64,000 bases of DNA from Tetraselmis striata (Eukaryota; Chlorophyta; Chlorodendrophyceae; Chlorodendrales; Chlorodendraceae), in contig VCJN01003583.1 of the NCBI GenBank assembly GCA_006384855.1, positions 78,345-142,344 on the forward strand, given 5' to 3'. Every line of letters starts with the position of its first letter. Within the stretch, counting starts at the first letter, position 1. The position numbers and the translations under genes are program-made. The notes under the pieces were generated by a model, which saw nothing but the letters and a program-made list of their open reading frames with translations, was not told where the DNA came from and did no database searches. Shown here in pieces: positions 8,890 through 20,455 of the stretch.

Positions 8890-9600
8890 TCGCGTTGCTT
8901 GTATAGTTCCGCGTCGATTGCAGGGCGGCCGAAATGCCAGCGGATGATGTCGCCCGGCAGGATGGCAGCACGCGCGGCCACCACATCAGGTGGCGCTGAC
9001 CGCCCGAATTCGAATTGCGCAGCAATCACACGCCGCAGCTAGCCGTCGCGACCAGTCACTTTACCTACTCCGGCCTCCTCTGCCCTACAGGCCGTCGAGA
9101 CAGGCGCTAGCGCCATGGAGGAGCAGCGATCCACGCCGTTCGCGAATCCCGCAACCGCATGGGCGGTCCTCGGTGCGCCGATGTCGAACAACATCAGCAA
9201 CACCAGTCGGCCGTCCCGTACTCGAACCGTCTAACGTTGGTCAGCGTACCGACGAGTCAGGCGACCACCGATCCGGCCAGCAACCTGCTACGAAGCTGCC
9301 TATGCTTCACGTCAAGTCCGGCCACGACTTGGAGAAGCTTGTCGGCACGATGCGCATGGTGAGGCCACGCCGACTGAGGCAGCCGCGCGCCGAGGGAGCC
9401 GAGGGCCGCGCGACGTACCAGTTCGCGATGGTACGTGCATGAAACCCGCGGGTGTGGAGGGCCGTCGTCGTAGGGGTAGATTTTTATGCAAAAATCCTCG
9501 TTAGCATCACGAACGTGCCCGGACAAAAGTTGGCCCATAAAAAAGTGGAAGGTCCGTAGTACCAGTACCAGCAGTTCTAGGGAACTGCCTTTTTTGTAAT
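8890..9600. other. unassigned region with open frames
   Basis: A GC-rich stretch between repeat blocks. A frame from 9115 starts MEEQRSTPFANPATAWAVLG but stops at 9232, and another frame (8990-9442) is open without any recognisable domain. A decayed gene is possible; I cannot support one. Confidence 0.3.
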
Positions 9601-10113
9601 TCACACCAGTACCAGCAGTACCAGCAGCGAGTACCGTAGCGAGTACCAGTAAGGATTACCAGCAGCGGGCGTTCGCATTGCCAGCGCGTTGAAGTAGTCG
9701 CTACCAGAGTTTTTTTTCCTTTACCAGCAGCGAGTAGCGAGTACCAGTACCAGTACCTCCCAGCCGTGATATCGTAATCGAACGGCTGTGTAATTAAGGA
9801 CCGTGGGCGGGTGGGCGGGTGGGTGGGTGGATTATAGTACATGCCAGTAGATAAGCGCTTTAGTCATGCACCTATAGGTATACCGGAGACGAGTAATTTA
9901 CTAAACAACACTTTTTATAGATTAATAGTAATTTACCATTAATTAATACCCCCCATATTTAAAATTACCCCTGTGTTAAGCACACATGCGGTGTAATATA
10001 TTGTTGGAGTGTGTAAAATGCATCATCAAAATTGCAGAACACATACAGGGCCACGGAAAATTGTTACAACGCACCATACTGCACTCTAGAGCGATAATCC
10101 CATCAGCATCAGC
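9600..10113. repeat. repeat remnants and AT-rich tract
   Basis: 9640-9835 repeats the CAGCAGCGAGTAGCGAGTACC and TAATCGAACGGCTGTGTAAT blocks seen at 8160-8260, including a G-rich GGGCGGGTGGGCGGGTGG tail. 9832-9880 is half of the foldback arm. 9895-9985 is AT-rich. No gene is seen up to 10113. Confidence 0.6.
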
Positions 10114-10409
10114 TTAAGGGGCGGTGGCGGCTGGGGCTGCCGGCTGGGCACCCTGCTCTGCTGCCCTATCTACACCCTCTATGGCATCAACTAGCGTGGC
10201 ATCAACTATGGCATCCTCTACCATCTCAAGCACATCCTTATCATAATTTTCAAGCAGACGTAAGCTGACATAGCAATACAACAACTTGACAACATTCTCA
10301 TGCTTAAGAGATGCACGGCCCTTGCTGGCCACGCGCTTCTGAACAGACTTCATGCGCTCCACAGGGCACGCGGTGGGGGTGCAGGAGAGCACACGTTGGG
10401 CGATCTGCT
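10114..10409 (-). pseudogene. hAT transposase C-terminal dimerisation domain
   Basis: Read leftwards from 10409 the frame gives KQIAQRVLSCTPTACPVERM, KSVQKRVASKGRASLKHENV and KLLYCYVSLRLLENYD, then an Ala-rich acidic tail with the stop at 10114. The order small-residue CER/VERM, S-x-x-x-R, L-x-x-E-N, then a hydrophobic helix is that of the hAT C-terminal dimerisation region. Everything upstream is lost at the LTR that begins at 10410, whose U-region frame is fused to it by chance. It might belong with the BED-finger stub at 2313-2786, but nothing directly links them. Confidence 0.55.
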
Positions 10410-10900
10410 TGTTGAAATATGGGCTTGAGGGAAAAGAACGACTGTCTGTTACAACTGGTCGCGCCCTGTCTTTATACTCGCGCACGCCATGGTGAGCGCG
10501 CAAGCCATTAGCGCATCCGCCACCTTGCGCCATCGCGTGCTGACTGTATTCTCCAGTACTTAACGCATATGCGCGAGCCTGAGTATTGGCATTATCTATG
10601 TCCGTACAATACAGTATCCGCTGCTGCATCGGCCGGTATCCTGCAGTATATTCTAGTACTGCATGGCGCCCACCATTGATACTCAGCAGTACCGGAATCT
10701 TGATTGTGCTCGCACGGGCGTCCTCGTACTCGTAGATGTACAGCCGCTCCGCTATGTACGTCTACTGCCGGAGATGTACTCGTGTCCTCGTACTCGTAGC
10801 CGTACGATCGCTCCGCCGTCTACAGATACTGCTGAGAGTGTGCAGGCGTCAAGGCTCCAGACAGCCGGTCAAACGCCTGCAAGACTGATATCAAACAACA
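10410..10900 (-). repeat. copia LTR (3' LTR of a deleted element)
   Basis: 491 bp, ends TGTTGAAATA and TCAAACAACA. The next bases inward are the polypurine tract on the minus strand (GAGTGGGGG) and the pol stop region. The outer flank CTGCT does not match the far flank GTGTC of this element. Confidence 0.85.
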
Positions 10901-13585
10901 CCCCCACTCGCCATGCAGGCATCACGCGCCCAACATCTGCATGGCGATCTCCGCGTCCTTCAGCCTTCCCAGAGCCTTGGTCAGTGCATCCGCAACCATC
11001 TGTGCAGTCGGGCAGTACTCAATTGCCACCTCCCCGCTGAGCACCTTCTCCCGTGTGAAGTGGTACTTGATGGAGATGTGCTTGCTGCGACCATGGGTCA
11101 TGGGGTTGCGCGTCAGCGCAATGCAGCTCTGGTTGTCCTCAAAGATCACTGTGGCCTCGGACTGAGCACAACACAGCTCGCGCAGCAGCTCGCGCAAGAA
11201 CAGCTCCTCGCACACAGCAGCACACAACGCCATGTACTCTGCCTCCGCCGTTGACAGCGCCACAGTGGCCTGCAGCTGCGACTTCCAACTCACTGCAGCT
11301 ACACAAAGCATGAAGACGAAGCCAGTGGTGGAGCATCGTGACACCACGTCTCCGGCCCAGTCGGCGTCACAGTACCCGTGCAGTAGGCCGTCAGCCTTGC
11401 CCCCACTGAAGGTGCTGACCCAGGGTTTTGGTACCCTTCAGGTATCGCAGGACTCGCTTGGCAGCCTGCCAGTGGCGCTCTTCAGGCTTGGCCATCACCC
11501 TGCACAACTTGCTCACAGCTTCGGCAATGTCGGGGCGGGTAGCCACCATCGCGTACAACAGGCTGCCCTCAAGGGCCTGATATGGCATCTCAGCAGCCAA
11601 CGGCTTGTGGCTACCGGGGACATCGGCACCAACCTCCGCCGGGGTGCTCGCAGCGTAAGCGTCAGCAAGGTTGAACTTGTGCACCATGTCATCAATGTAC
11701 TTGGCCTGATGCACCTTCAGCGTCGCATTGTCCCAGTCTCGCTCCACCGCCATGCCTAGCGCCCAGGCACAGACGCCCAAGTCCTTGATGTCAAAGCGGG
11801 CGCCTAATGCCGTCTTGAAATCCGCGGCCCATACTGCGTTCTTGAAGGCAAAGATCATGTCGTCCACGTACACCACCAGGATGCAGATCAACTGCCCACC
11901 CTGCCAGTAGACGTACGCGCCAGGGTCGGACTTGAGCTGCTGAAACCCGTAGCACACCAAGAACTTATGCAAGATGTTGTGCCAATTTCGGGGTGATTGC
12001 TTCAGCCCGTACAGGCTCTTCAACAAGCGCAAGACCATGGGCCGCCCTCTTGCATCGTACTGCTCATAGCCAGGCGGCGGCCTCATGTAGATCGCCTCCT
12101 CCACTGGAGCATACAGGAACGCCGTGTCGACATCAACCTGATGGATATTCCAACCGTATTGTACTGCAATTGCAAACAGCACTCGGATAGTGGTGAACTT
12201 CACGGTTGGTGCAAATGTCTCTGCATAGTCGATGCCATGTCGTTGATGGCAGCCTTGGACAACCAGTCGGGCCTTGAAGCGCGCGATACTGCCATCAGCG
12301 TTGTATTTGACCTTGAATACCCATTTTACTGGGAATGGCTGTTCGCTCCTCTGGAAACTCGCACACCACCCACGTGCCCTGCTTCTCCAACGAGTTGAAT
12401 TCTGACTCTACGGCTTGCGCCCATTGCTCTTTGAACGGTCCGGACAGGGCCTGCTTGAGCGTGATGGGCTCATCGACATCCTGTGTCACTGCCGCGAATG
12501 CCGCGGTCATCATAGCTGCAGCGTCGTCGTTGGGGTTTTCCGGATGCACGACCCACCATTGCCCAGGAGCTCGGCGAGAACGAGCAGGGTAGGGGTCCCT
12601 CTCAGCACGCTGAACTATTGGTTCCTCTTGCCCGCCATCGTCGGTTCCCTCGTTCGTCTCCAACGGGGTCAGCTCCAGCGTGTGTCGCTGCGGTCCAAGT
12701 TCCAGTTCCTCCGCAGTCAGTGGCTCCTCCTCAATCTCAAGCTCCTCCTCAACGTCGTCCGTTTCATCCACGACACGCCGGTGAGCCTCGGTTATCTCTT
12801 GCAGCCCTGATGCGTCGGACGTGCTGCCAACCCCGCTGTTATCGAGAAGTGCCTGGTATTGGGGGAACATCTCAAGGCTTGCAGCAGCATCGCCCCCACT
12901 GCCCCCCCTTGCTGCTGGAAGCCGCATCACGCCAACCCTCATCGAAAATCACATTCCGACTTGCAACCACGCGGCGAGTAGCTGGGTTCCACACCAAGTA
13001 GGTGTGAGATTCCTGCCCATAACCAACGAAGACCCCGCGAAAGGCCTTGGCGTCAAGCTTCCGCCTATTCCCGGCATCCACGTGCACATACGCTGGACAG
13101 CCGAACACCCGCAACCCAGCCACATCTGGGGTCTTGCCAGTGTGACGCCGGTAGGGAACAGAACCGACACCCCGACTGTAGACATTGTTGCGGATGTGCA
13201 TCGCGGCACAGAAGGCCAGCGCCCAGAACTCACGACCCAGGCCAGCATGTAGAAGCATAGCCACCGTCATCTCGGACAGAGTAAGCCACATACGCTCCTG
13301 CAGACCATTCTGCCATTGGCAGTATGGCGCAGAAAACTCAGGAACGAAATGCAGGCCATCGCATGCAGATCGAAAATCCGCACTCTGGAAGACTGAGTCG
13401 TTGTCCAATCTCAGGCGAGCTGTACTCTTGTCGTATCCGCATCGGGGATGCACGCGCCTGATAGCGCGCACCACCAACAGCAGAGCCCTCGGAGCCTCAT
13501 CCTTGGACTTCATGAACACCACCCAGCCGTATGCCGAGTAGTAGTCAGTCATCCCAAACACGTAACGGAACCCGCCAATGGACGT
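10901..13585 (-). pseudogene. copia pol, 5' deleted and frameshifted
   Basis: Reading leftwards from 13585: integrase core (MTDYYSAYGWVVFMKSKDEA, LRLDNDSVFQS, NGLQERMWLT), reverse transcriptase (VDVDTAFLYAPVEEAIYMRP, LYGLKQSPRNWH, VVYVDDMIFAF) and RNase H (STAEAEYMAL, DNQSCIALTRN). Gag, protease and the start of integrase are gone. Frame breaks lie near 12900 (an extra C), 12300 (an added base at the WVFKVKY motif) and 11370-11420 (TLGQHLQWGQG in place of TLGLTFSGGK). It is more diverged from the intact copy than the other fragments. Confidence 0.9.
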
Positions 13586-14098
13586 TTATGGGCGTGAGGG
13601 AAAAGAACGACTGTCTGTTACAACGGGTCGCGCCCTGCCTTTATACTCGCGCACGCCATGGTGCGCACGCCAGCCATTAGCGCATCCGTCACCTTGCGCC
13701 ATCGCGCGCTGACTGTATTCTCCAGTACTTAACGCATATGCGCGAGCCTGAGTATTGGCATTATCTATGTCCGTACAATACAGTATCCGCCGCTGCATCG
13801 GCCGATATCCTGCAGTATATTCTGCATCGGCCGATATCTTGCAGTTTATTCTAGTACTGCATGGCGCCCACCATTGATACTCAGCAGTACCGGAATCTTG
13901 ATTGTGCTCGCACGGGCGTCCTCGTACTCGTAGATGTACAGCCGCTCCGCTATGTACGTCTACTGCCGGAGATGTACTCGCGTCCTCGTACTCGTAGCCG
14001 TACGATCGCTCCGCCGTCTACAGATACTGCTGAGAGTGTGCAGGCGTCAAGGCTCCAAACAGCCGGTCAAACGCCTGCAAGACTGGTATCAAACAACA
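13586..14098 (-). repeat. copia LTR, 5' end truncated, internal duplication
   Basis: Starts at TATGGGCGTG, lacking the usual TGTTGAAA, and ends TCAAACAACA. Around 13797-13850 the block CATCGGCCGATATC-TGCAGTATATTCT is present twice, a duplication also present in both LTRs of the element at 50905-57556. It joins integrase directly, so the leader and gag were removed. Confidence 0.85.
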
Positions 14099-14181
14099 GT
14101 GTCCAAGAAGTCGAAAGGTACCCCCCCCGGGGCGTGGGCGCGGGCGTGGGCGTGGGCGTGGGCGTGACGGCATTCCCCTTC

Positions 14182-14838
14182 ATGACTGCAAGGTCAGACA
14201 AGGTGACGGTGCAGTCCGGCTGGGTCATGGAGGACTGCTGGCACCACATGGAAACGTTTTCCCTTCTTACCGCCGGTCCGCTGTTCAAGGAGGCCCGGGA
14301 GAAGGCGATCGTGACCAAGAAGGAGCTCGCGTCCCCAGCGGTGATGCGTTCGGTGTCGCAGCTGGCGGTGCTTGGGCACATGTACAAGCGCCTGCAAGGA
14401 GCTGCGTGCTTCGTCACGCGGTGGGGGTTGCAGAACGTGGTGACGGCCCCGAGCGCAAGGCGCAGGTGGACGCGCTCACTAGGGAGGGGAGGACTCGATC
14501 GATACCTAGTGGACATCAATGTGTACGCCCGCCTGGCTGAGGGAAACGGCTTCGTGTCGCTCCTTGTCTCCAACTTGCACTCGGCGGTGTGCCGCATGAT
14601 CTGCCAGATGCTGGCTTTCGGGCACCCGCTTGCGGAGCTGTGGATGGACGTCCTCATGGGCTTCTTGAAGGCGGGCGCCATGCGCGTGCTGCCGAAGAAT
14701 GTCTGCGAGACCATGATGAGGGACCTCCTTTTCGCGCAGCAGATCAACCGCCTGAAGGCGCATCGCCTCTACCGGGAACCCAGCCCCAACAAGAAGGTCC
14801 CCCCCCCCCTCTTGCTGCCTCCTCAGCCACGTGCACCC

Positions 14839-14895
<57 letters not shown>

Positions 14896-15770
14896 CGCAC
14901 TCACAGCGACCCACACACACACACAGGGGCACATGGCCCCAGACGACGCTGGCCCCGGCGCCGTGGAGACGCCCATCCGGTTGGTTGGGAGCGCATCCGC
15001 TGCGTGGGAGGACGCGGTGGACTTCAAAAACCATTTGGAGAAGCTGCTGGACGACGTCCGACGTACGGTGCAGGGCTCGCACTCGTATGCACCCATACTC
15101 GCGGGGTAAGGTGCGGTCCTGCCGGGCTGGACCCCCAGCGGTGGCGCTGGGGGGCTCTTGGCCTACAAGGCGGCGTCGCTTCGGAGCGGCGACAAGCCCC
15201 GGCTTCACCGGGGGGGGGGGGGGGGAGGACGGTGAGACGTCAAGAGACAACTCCATCTTTGTGTACAAGATGTTGAAGCAAGTCCCCGACGCCGACCCAC
15301 CCCCTACACCACCACCGAGGAGCTGGAGAGCGAGGAGGAGCTGCCGAGAAACCTGCTGGCGGAGCGCGAAGACGCCAAGTACACCACCATGGTCGCGCGA
15401 GCTCAACACTTCTACCTTGCCACGCCGCCGCCCCCGCCGGGGCCTGACTCGGATGACAGCCGTGCCAGCGCGCGGCTCATTCGGGCTGCATTGTGTACGG
15501 TGTGGACGCCGGCACGAGTCCACACTGCCGTGGGCTTGGACTTGTGGAGAGTGCCGGGCGGCAGCGGTGGTTCCGGCGGGGAGGAGGCCCTTGTCCTCCT
15601 AGACGGTCCGGGCATCCGCAAGGTGGATGTTCTCATGGCCCCTGGCCACATGTCCTCCGCGAAGGCTGCCGGCTTGGGCGTCGACGCCGGGGAGCTGCTG
15701 GTGGCGGGGATTCATGCGAGGTCGCAGGACGGTGCGCGAGCGGGGGGGGGGGGGGCAGCGGCTGTGGGAT
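14182..15770 (+). CDS. multi-exon gene of unknown function
   Basis: Exon 1 (from about 14182, MTARSDKVTVQSGWVMEDCW) runs to 14796 and ends ...SPNKK at a GT donor. The intron 14797-14926 contains a poly-C and a CA microsatellite and ends CACAG. Exon 2 (14927-15105, GHMAPDDAGPGAVETPIRLV ... TVQGSHSYAPILAG) joins in phase and ends at GTAAGG. A later exon is plausible (TTEELESEEELPRNLLAERE, AKYTTMVARAQHFYL), with a one-base frame problem near 15305. Exon 1 is helical, with VMRSVSQLAVLGHMYKRLQG and LVSNLHSAVCRMICQML. A single open frame that includes the CA repeat as His-Thr is an artefact of reading through the intron. No family recognised; it could be cellular or transposon-borne. Confidence 0.5.
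14842..14926 (+). repeat. CA microsatellite in an intron
   Basis: CACCCACCCA followed by more than 20 CA units, interrupted, then more CA. It ends at the predicted splice acceptor. Confidence 0.9.
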
Positions 15771-16103
15771 AGGCGGGGCAGCGGTTGCTACCGACTGAGG
15801 CGTAGCATCGTTTGCATTAGCAACGCAGCCTTTCCGGTTGCATAGTGTGACGCCGCCTGGATGTAACCCAGCAGTACGCGCAAAGTGCAAGTGCAAGCTG
15901 CTGGTGGCGGGGATCCACGCGAGGTCGCAGGACGGTGCGCGAGGGGGGGGGGGGGGGGCAGCGGCTGTGGGATAGGCGGGGCAGCGGTTGCTACCGAGTG
16001 AGGCGTAGCATCGTTTGCAGTAGCAACGCAACCTTTCCGGTTGCATAGTGTGACACCGCCTGGATGTAACCCAGCAGTACGCGCAAAGTGCAAGTGTTAC
16101 ACG
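15695..16103 (+). repeat. tandem direct duplication, about 200 bp unit
   Basis: 15695-15893 and 15897-16098 are about 95 percent alike, from GCTGCTGGTGGCGGGGAT to ACGCGCAAAGTGCAAGTG. The first copy contains the end of an open frame (GVDAGELLVAGIHARSQDG). Each carries a poly-G run of 12-15 nt whose length differs. Confidence 0.9.
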
Positions 16104-16754
16104 TCCGTGTGCCCCACCCAATAACATTGCGCCCGACCTCACTGACGGCATGTCTCGCTCTCCATCATCTACTCCCGGGCCGTCCGTGCATGCGTGCGCA
16201 ACCCGGTGGCAGCAGGCGCCGGACTCGGAGTGTGCCGGCGGCAGAGCTGCAAAGCCATGGGCACGGTACGGGATGCCAAGTCTGGCTAATCAACTGCCGA
16301 GTCTGGCGGCTTAACCCCATGTCCGGCGGCTGAGGGACGGAAAGTGCGTAGAAGTTGATCGCCAAAGCCGGCATATAAGCCTGGCTGTGCTAGGTTCCTA
16401 TTAAGTAATGGCGGTTTGTGCTAAGTAATTCGTAGGGGTGGACCATGCAGCGCAGGTAGGGGGCGGTATAAATGAGGACGGGCACATATACTGCTCCATT
16501 AAAAAAAACGACACTGTCGCATGTGTAGTTGAATAGACCCCCCCCCCCGCCCCCCCGCCGCCGGGTCGGCCCGCCGACCCGCCACGGCTTGTAATATATG
16601 TCATGCATCGCCGGGGTATGTGTCCCCCCGCCGCCACATCCCCCCCTCCCCCCCATTTACACTTGTGCACTCATTAAGTTTGAGCTGGTTTCGGAGCAGT
16701 ACATGTACGTATGTAGATACATACAATAAATGCAACGTAAGACGCGCGCGAAAA
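16104..16754. other. no gene seen
   Basis: Between the tandem duplication and the foldback pair I see only short frames and poly-C runs (16540-16556). CCGAGTCTGGCGGCTTAA-like motifs around 16275-16335 may be a degraded repeat. Confidence 0.5.
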
Positions 16755-17006
16755 GAGGCGGGGCTGGCGGAGTACATTGGCGGTGCGTAGAGTAGCGTGT
16801 TGGTGAGATTCGGGGTGCATCGGACGCCGGATGCCCATCCACCCGGCGTAAAAGACGCGTGATATTCACACTATAGTCACACACAAATGTGTGAAAACCG
16901 GACATTCCGTGCCGGATGGATGGGAATACGGCGTCCGACGCAGCCAAAACCCCAGCAACACGCTATTCTATGCACCGCCAATGCACTCCGCCAGCACCGC
17001 CTCATT
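16755..17006. repeat. foldback MITE-like element, copy 1
   Basis: Left arm starting GAGGCGGGGCTGGCGGAGTA and right arm ending CACTCCGCCAGCACCGCCTC are reverse complements for much of about 120 bp each, including TCGGACGCCGGATGCCCATC against its complement near 16920-16945. ACACAAATGTGT lies at the centre. No coding capacity, which fits a MITE. Confidence 0.8.
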
Positions 17007-17121
17007 CTCTGTCGATTTCGAAAACGCCTTCACATTATCCACCGCTAATTGCAATTTCCACCGTGTAATGCTGTCACGATGTGCGCACACAACAACACCT
17101 ACTACCGGTTCCCACGCGGAT

Positions 17122-17346
17122 GGAGGCGGGGCTGGCGGAGTGCATTGGCGGTGCATAGACTAGCGTGCTGCAAATACTTGGGGTGCATCGGACGCCGGAT
17201 GCCCATCCACCCGGCGTAAAAGACGCGTGACATTCACACACAAATGTGTGAAAACCGGACATTCCGTGCCGGATGGATGGGAATACGGCGTCCGATGCAG
17301 CCATTATCCCAGCAACACGCTATTCTATGCACCGCCAATGCACTCC
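17122..17346. repeat. foldback MITE-like element, copy 2
   Basis: Same arms and centre as the copy at 16755-17006, in the same orientation, 116 bp further on, starting GGAGGCGGGGCTGGCGGAGT. The right arm is cut short at CACTCC. Confidence 0.8.
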
Positions 17347-17756
17347 ATCCGCAACCCCTGCCTCATTCCCAGTCGTACGTGCTTTGTGCACGCACGGAAT
17401 GCTTGCACTGCTCCGAAACCACTGTCACATACCCCGCTCATTGGGTACCGATTGCGACGCATGCACGGCTGGATATTTGTTTACATAAACCGGGGGGGGG
17501 CACAGTGTCCCGCTACTTACCTTGCATTGGATTAGGGGCGACGATTGCAAACAAGACGAGGAGGCGCACATGTACTGCTCCGAAACCACTCGATGTGCCC
17601 GGTGACCTCCATATCCAGCACGTCCACCTATGCAAGGAATAAGGACAGGACAACCCCCCCCTCCAAAGTGGAGGAAGTGTAGGAGTACAACCGGAGCATG
17701 ACATGATCCATTGTCGCTTATTTACAAGCACGGGCGGTGTTCCCAGACCCGATAGT

Positions 17757-19260
17757 CTACGGCGGGATGGAGGCGGCAGCGGCAGCAGCAGGAGCCGCAG
17801 CCTCAACAACAAGCCGCAGCTCCTTCGCTCTGGCATGGATGCTGGCGTAGTCCTCGTCACTGTACAAATGCTTTGGTAACACAGCATGATCCCCAAAGTG
17901 GGCCACATACTGCGCCGCCAAGTCGTGATTGCGTTTCTCCGCAGCATCACTGCGGGGGGTGATGTGTGGGTAGAGTGCCTCGTTGTAGGCTGCCAGGAGC
18001 GGCGTGTACTGGGTAGGGTCGTCCGCACGGCCGCGGCCAGGCAGTCCCAGAAGGTGCCCCTGCCCGTACAAGCGGACATTGCCACGCCTGTGACACTTGC
18101 GACAGGGGTTACCGCTGGGCAGCTCAACTGGGGCGCCCACGGGCCCGCGGTGCGTCGCGTCCGACCCAAACATGTACCAATGGTCTTGTTTCATGTAGGG
18201 CCTGTCCTCCTCGGGGACACCCATGCCACGCTCCAAGTCCTCCAGGAACTGCATTAAGTTCTTGTGGCTCATGATGAAGTCGGCAGCTCCCGGATCTGTC
18301 TCCGCCAGCATTCTCTCCGTGAGGCGGTGATCCTCGTGGCCCTTTTCATGTCAACACATGGATGGCACTCAGTCCCCGCCCCCGCCCCCGCCCCCGCCAC
18401 CGGCCTGGGGAGGGGGGGGGGGGGGGGGGGGGAGGGGGCGCACCGGGTACCGAATGTGCGTCACGGCATCTCTGAAGCTCACTTCTGGCCCGCGGTACAC
18501 CTCAGTGGGGCGGCAGTGGCACGTGCATGCAATGATGGCCTGCAGATTTGGAGCATGCCCATCAATGTATGTGGGTGATCTGAGCGGGGGCATCCGCCGG
18601 GGTGAACAGCAACGCGATCACCGGCCACGACCAAAACCTTGGTGCTAGCTCGCCGGCCTTCTCGGTACAAGCCACGAAAGCGCGCCGCAATTCCAGCAAG
18701 GCGGCAAACAAGGCCTTCCTGCAAGGCACACGCTCAGAATAAGCGACGCACGAGTCAGGGGTTGAAGGGGGCGGGGGGGGGCACCTCTTCATCTGCCTCT
18801 GCTTTTTGCCGACCCAGGTCTCTGGCGCACTCCTTGCTAACCCTAAATGCCACAGCTTCCACGGGTCGACTTTGCCCTCCTTTTCCCCGTCATACGGCTT
18901 CACCTGCGTGTGGTCTGCAACGTCCAGGTCTTCCGGGGGCAGGATGACCTGTTGGTGTCAGGGGCACACACACCATACTCAACATGCTCATAACCACGAC
19001 GTTTGTACTCCCTTCCGCTCCGCCGCGTCCTTCGCTGAAACCAATCAGGTCTTGTGCGATGTGCGACAACAAACCCACCTCTAGCAGCCCGGGAGCGTTC
19101 AGATCCGGGTCTGGCGTCGGGACCACATTAGGGAACCTTCTCAGCAAGGCATGCGCGGCGTCTTGTCCGAGAAGTCTCCACAGCTCCAGGTGTACGGGGT
19201 CACAGGTACCACCATCCTGTAGCCACCGCTCGAAGTAGGCTTGCAACCTCGTCGTCGCAT
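17757..19260 (-). CDS. multi-exon gene of unknown function
   Basis: Minus-strand exons can be chained through GT-AG introns. A first exon holds LQAYFERWLQDGGTCDPVHL ... EVGLLSHIAQDLIGFSEGR (about 19250-18985). After a short candidate intron come VILPPEDLDVADHTQVKPYD ... WHLGLARSAPETWVGKKQRQ (18955-18790). After an intron from GTGCCCCCCC to TTGCAG comes EGLVCRLAGIAARFRGLYRE (18722-18480). The last exon (up to 18311, stop at 17757) holds EDLERGMGVPEEDRPYMKQD, a CRKCHRRG Cys pair, HITPRSDAAEKRNHDLAAQY and an Ala-rich C-terminus. The poly-G tract at 18410-18431 lies in the intron before it. About 480 residues in all. I do not recognise the family; splice sites are by eye. Confidence 0.45.
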
Positions 19261-19414
19261 CTTCCTCAGCGAGGTTTTAAACCCTAAAAAGGAGCTCGGG
19301 GATTTAACATTGACATGGGGGCAGGCTTAATGGGGGGGGGGGTGCCCACGCACGGGGATTTGCGGCGCTGGGTGGAGCGGCGGACACTCACCCGCTCCGC
19401 CCCTACATGTCGTG

Positions 19415-19505
19415 CACATCTTCGTGCACATCGGTGCACAACGCCGCACAACGCCGCACAACCCTGCTGCACAACGATGCGCACATCCGCGCACATTCGT
19501 CGCGC
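19415..19505 (+). repeat. GTGCACATC / GCCGCACAAC repeat cluster
   Basis: Short units such as GTGCACATC, GCCGCACAAC and GCGCACATC repeat about eight times. They are very similar to the array at 3071-3158, in the same orientation. If both belong to the transposon whose ends are at 3775 and 21003, these would be its subterminal repeats. Confidence 0.6.
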
Positions 19506-19689
19506 ACATATACGCGCGCCCTACCGTATATATTATCCCGGATTCACTCGGTGAAACCACGTATTCATTACGCCGCGCTACTTCAACAATAAACATTGCG
19601 AAATTACCCCGACACAATGCCGCACCGACTAGCTATTCACAATACGTGCATATAAATAGTAGTGGCGCGCTGCTCCTCGCCTCCGCTGT

Positions 19690-20455
19690 GTCGTTGACTG
19701 CTGCGGAAGGCGGTCGTCGCCTGGGTGTTAGTTTCTCCACCTCGGCCGCCCCCCCCTTCACCGCTCACAGCGCAATGGCAGACCTCGTCTCCCGGGCAAA
19801 AGTGGGTGGCGAGCCTTGTTGTCTCGCGTGTCCGCGCCGCCGGCATCGGGGAGGACGAGAAAGAAATGAGGAAACGCGTGACAAGGTGGGCACGCAACAA
19901 AACACTCCACCCTCCACATTAGCACGCACCCATTCGTGGCTAACTTGTGCCGCGCGCAGGTTCGTCCGGGAGCGCCGTAAGACCCACCTCAACGCCAAGG
20001 CTTCCACAGTTTCAGCGGCGCAACTCGTGGTGGCCGAGGAGGCCGCATCCTCAGCCGCTTATAGGCGAAACGATTGTGGCTTGTTGGGCGTCTGGGCACA
20101 GGGGGCGTCCCGACGCCAAGGCAAGGAAGCTCATGGCGGCGTCGTCGACGGCACAGCCTCCCGGGGTGGTGAAGACACTGACGGATGACAAGAAGCGGAA
20201 GAGGCCAGTGGAGAAGCGCCGAGGTAAGAAACTGACGGTCGCGGAGTCGGGAGGAGGCGGAGGCAGCGAGATCGTCGAAGCGGAGGGCACGCAAGAACAA
20301 GAACAAGCAGTAGCCCCCGCCCCCTTACCCCCCTCCCCTCAACCCCCCGGCGGGAGCGGCGGGCGGCGGCGGGGGGGGGGGGGGGCGGTGGGACCACCCC
20401 CCCCCCCCCCCGCCCCCAGCCACATACGCCGACGGCAGCTGTCGCGAATATTGTA
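19690..20455 (+). CDS. two-exon gene of unknown function
   Basis: A frame reading PGQKWVASLVVSRVRAAGIG, EDEKEMRKRVTR ends at a GT donor at 19886. The intron to about 19959 ends GCGCGCAG. The next exon continues in phase as FVRERRKTHLNAKASTVSAA, QLVVAEEAASSAAYRRND. The alternative frame starting at the ATG at 19775 (MADLVSRAKVGGEPCC) runs into stops after splicing, so the start is uncertain. A second donor (GAGGTAAGAAA) lies near 20222. The 3' part is Gly/Pro-rich and crosses poly-G and poly-C runs. Function unknown. Confidence 0.4.

Noticed and set aside
9000..9442. 150-residue open frame
   Set aside because: Arg/Ser-rich, no domain, lies in a repeat zone and competes with another frame.
13861..15276. 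A single 471-residue open frame from LTR through a CA repeat
   Set aside because: Its first 80 residues are LTR sequence and its His-Thr run is an intronic microsatellite. The real exons lie inside it.
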